Positions 62,447 through 64,000 of a DNA stretch of 64,000 nucleotides are shown here, piece after piece (position 1 is the stretch's first letter; each line of letters starts with the position of its first letter). Location of the stretch: assembly GCA_035570055.1 (NCBI GenBank), contig DATMLM010000085.1, positions 62,001 through 126,000 on the forward strand. Direction: 5' to 3'. The DNA is from DASRDS01 sp035570055. Lineage in GTDB: Bacteria; Gemmatimonadota; Gemmatimonadetes; Gemmatimonadales; Gemmatimonadaceae. The position numbers and the translations under genes were made by a program. Below the pieces are notes generated by a model. It had not been told where the DNA came from. It worked only from the letters and a program-made list of their open reading frames with translations, and ran no database searches.

Positions 62447-62962
62447 CTAGTGATGGTCGGAGTGGTCGCGGGCAGCTTTGAGCGCCGCCCACCTGCTATC
62501 GGTTGCCGGCTCGCAGGAGCACGCGCCGGCGTTCAAGTCAGCCCCGCATGTGGGACACAAGCCGCGGCAGTCCTCACGACACTGGACATACGCCGGCGCG
62601 GCCAGGAGCCACTGTTCGCGGATGGCCGGCCTCAGATCGAGGCCGTTCTCCCGCGGGTCGAACACGAACACATCAGGATCTTCGAGATCGTCGGAGCCGT
62701 CCTCTACGAACACGAAATGCGCTGGCTCCGCGACATCCACGTCAACGTCGGTCAAACACTTCCGGCATTCACCATGAACCGCCCCGGCAATCCGGCCGCT
62801 GAAATAATACCGGGCTGAGCCGGCCTGCGAGAGCCGCCCAGTCACCCGGACACCTGCGACCGGTACCGTATCGTGCTCCTGCCACACCGGGTCGCCGGAC
62901 TCTAACACACCATCAACAGTCGCGGCGGCCGACGAGAGCGAGCGGAGGTCGAACACCAACAT
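62447..62962 (-). CDS. yceD: YceD/DUF177 family protein
   Basis: 171 residues. DUF177 pattern: VRVTGRLSQAGSARYYFSGR, ECRKCLTDV, and the C-terminal Cys-rich CREDCRGLCPTCGADLN. Bacterial YceD links to 23S rRNA processing and rpmF expression. Start ATG 62962 is the family start; upstream codons are unconserved. Confidence 0.93.
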   Translation of the reverse strand: MLVFDLRSLSSAAATVDGVLESGDPVWQEHDTVPVAGVRVTGRLSQAGSARYYFSGRIAGAVHGECRKCLTDVDVDVAEPAHFVFVEDGSDDLEDPDVFVFDPRENGLDLRPAIREQWLLAAPAYVQCREDCRGLCPTCGADLNAGACSCEPATDSRWAALKAARDHSDHH

Positions 62963-62991
62963 AGCACGGTAAGATACGCCCCTACGGGGGC

Positions 62992-63114
62992 TTACGGTAG
63001 CGTCTGGATTACCTCGGCCACCAATACCGCATCGTGGCGATGGCAATCGCGAGAACCACCATGTAGACACCGCAGCGCCGCCACGAACAGTTGGAAGGCC
63101 TCGTCGAGGCTCAT
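62992..63114 (-). CDS. Possible 40-residue protein between ndk and yceD
   Basis: A short frame (MSLDEAFQLFVAALRCLHGG, then SRDCHRHDAVLVAEVI) without a clear ribosome site, in the only sizeable gap (181 bases) of the long minus-strand operon. It could be a small gene or a chance frame over a promoter region. Nothing recognisable. Confidence 0.25.
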   Translation of the reverse strand: MSLDEAFQLFVAALRCLHGGSRDCHRHDAVLVAEVIQTLP

Positions 63115-63143
63115 GGGTGCGCTCGCTCGTCGACAGCACCGGC

Positions 63144-63566
63144 CTAGGCGCCGGTCAACACGTCTGATTGGGCGAAGAAGAAGCCGATTTCGCGGGACGC
63201 GTTGTCGTCGGAGTCCGACGCGTGGATTGCGTTTCGCTCCTTTGACTCGGCGTAGAGCTTCCGGATGGTGCCGGGAGCGGCTTGGGCCGGGTCGGTGGCG
63301 CCGATGACGACGCGGAGAGTGGAGACGGCGTCGTCGCGGGAGAGGGCGATCGGCATGCACGGGCCTGAGGTCATGAAGGCGACCAGCGACGAGTAGAATG
63401 GGCGCTCGCGGTGGACCTCGTAGAAAGTGCCGGCTTGGGCCGGGGTCAGGTGGAGGACGCGGGTGGCGAGGACGCGGAAGCCTGCGTTTTCCAGGTGCGC
63501 GAGAATGAGGCCGGCCTTGCCGGTGGCGAAGGCGTCCGGCTTGATGATGGCGAGAGTTCGGGTCAT
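63144..63566 (-). CDS. ndk: Nucleoside-diphosphate kinase
   Basis: 140 residues. TLAIIKPDAF at the N-terminus and the phospho-His H115 in NAIHASDS. Equilibrates NTP pools. Start overlaps the CBS gene's stop by one base (TAATG). Confidence 0.96.
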   Translation of the reverse strand: MTRTLAIIKPDAFATGKAGLILAHLENAGFRVLATRVLHLTPAQAGTFYEVHRERPFYSSLVAFMTSGPCMPIALSRDDAVSTLRVVIGATDPAQAAPGTIRKLYAESKERNAIHASDSDDNASREIGFFFAQSDVLTGA

Positions 63567-64000
63567 TACGATCCTATCAGTTTGCGAACGATGTCACCGC
63601 GGGTGAGAAATCCGACGAGCAGGCCGTCCCGGACGACCGGGACGCGCTCGACATCCTTGTTCGTCATGAGCGACGCCACCTCGGCGAGCGGCTCGTCGGG
63701 CGAGACGCAGAGCACCTGGCGCGTCATCACGTCGCGTACCGTGCGACGTGGGGGTTTGGGCGTGGGGCGGTCGGCGCCGGCCTGGCCGCCCTGGAGATAG
63801 CTGCCGAGGAGGTCGCGCACCAGGTCGCGCGAGGACAGCATGCCGACGAGGCGGCCGTCGACCTCGACGACCGGGAGTGCGCTGACGCGCCAGCGGACCA
63901 TCTCGCGGGCCGCCTCCTTGACCGGCGTGTCAGGGCGCGTGGTGTGCGGACGCTCGGTCATCATCTCGCGCACCGTGAGTTGGGCCGGCAGCTCGTACTC
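63566..64000 (-). CDS. CBS-pair domain protein (5' truncated by the window)
   Basis: At least 145 residues; the reading frame is open at the right edge, so the N-terminus is missing. Two CBS motifs (TVREMMTERPHTT; VRDVMTRQVLCVSPDEPLA) with a Pro-rich linker between them. Such pairs bind adenosine nucleotides and regulate enzymes or transporters. Overlaps ndk by one base. Confidence 0.9.
   Translation of the reverse strand, partial: EYELPAQLTVREMMTERPHTTRPDTPVKEAAREMVRWRVSALPVVEVDGRLVGMLSSRDLVRDLLGSYLQGGQAGADRPTPKPPRRTVRDVMTRQVLCVSPDEPLAEVASLMTNKDVERVPVVRDGLLVGFLTRGDIVRKLIGS

Overview
The window is a GC-rich, gene-dense bacterial chromosome segment with about 65 protein-coding genes, no rRNA or tRNA that I could find, no CRISPR and no insertion sequence. 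A diderm with LPS is implied by the Kdo and Lpt genes. Menaquinone is made by the futalosine route (mqnE-mqnA-mqnC). ADOP-type MacB permeases, an HTH-TM-TPR one-component regulator, Tat and lipoprotein secretion and GTG/TTG starts in tight operons all fit Gemmatimonadota (or a close relative such as Acidobacteriota). That assignment is inference from gene content only.

Layout. 1-5.9 kb: the end of a MacA-like adaptor, a MacB-like ATPase, an S9 peptidase overlapped by an HTH-TPR regulator, and a small lipoprotein. 6-11.2 kb: phosphoketolase, a D-threonine-aldolase-like enzyme, an FKBP lipoprotein and a Tat-exported bicupin of the oxalate decarboxylase type. 11.2-19 kb: an ADOP permease, secreted proteins of unknown role, a rifampicin-monooxygenase-like flavoprotein, a TonB-C protein and a beta-propeller lipoprotein. 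19.1-27 kb is the accessory stretch: a STAND-like ATPase with an AT-rich promoter, two small membrane proteins, a ParB-like protein, an S33 peptidase, mazEF, pdxI-tetR, an XRE regulator and a protein built of two tandem HTH-like repeats. 27.1-29.3 kb: a kelch-type propeller protein whose N-terminus carries cysteines every 11 residues, together with a small basic membrane protein. 29.3-38.7 kb: dapF and envelope or polysaccharide genes (two glycosyltransferases, a YfhO-like membrane protein, a UPF0104-like flippase, a deacetylase, a hexapeptide acyltransferase).

39.6-64 kb is one uninterrupted minus-strand string of 26 genes, mostly joined by 1-4 base stop/start overlaps: CBS protein, ndk, yceD, rpmF, plsX, fabH, fabD, fabG, acpP, fabF, mqnE, mqnA, mqnC, ispF, xerD, pabA, an outer-membrane barrel, kdsB, pyrG, kdsA, kdsC, kdsD, lptC, a LptA/OstA-like gene, lptB, rpoN, a GT2 glycosyltransferase and an ICMT-like enzyme. 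It couples fatty-acid initiation, quinone synthesis, Kdo supply (with CTP for KdsB) and LPS export.

The most unusual signals are: (1) a transmembrane hendecad with two ladders of five cysteines spaced exactly 11 residues in the propeller protein; (2) two copies of a roughly 65-base hairpin repeat (11150-11213 and 33406-33471) whose stems differ by paired changes while the loop core is conserved; (3) a tandem-duplicated HTH-like protein; (4) a 150-residue N-terminal extension on LptB; (5) a CX5CX2C cluster motif in MqnE; and (6) a 177-bp antisense overlap that creates the acidic tail of a GIY-YIG-like protein.
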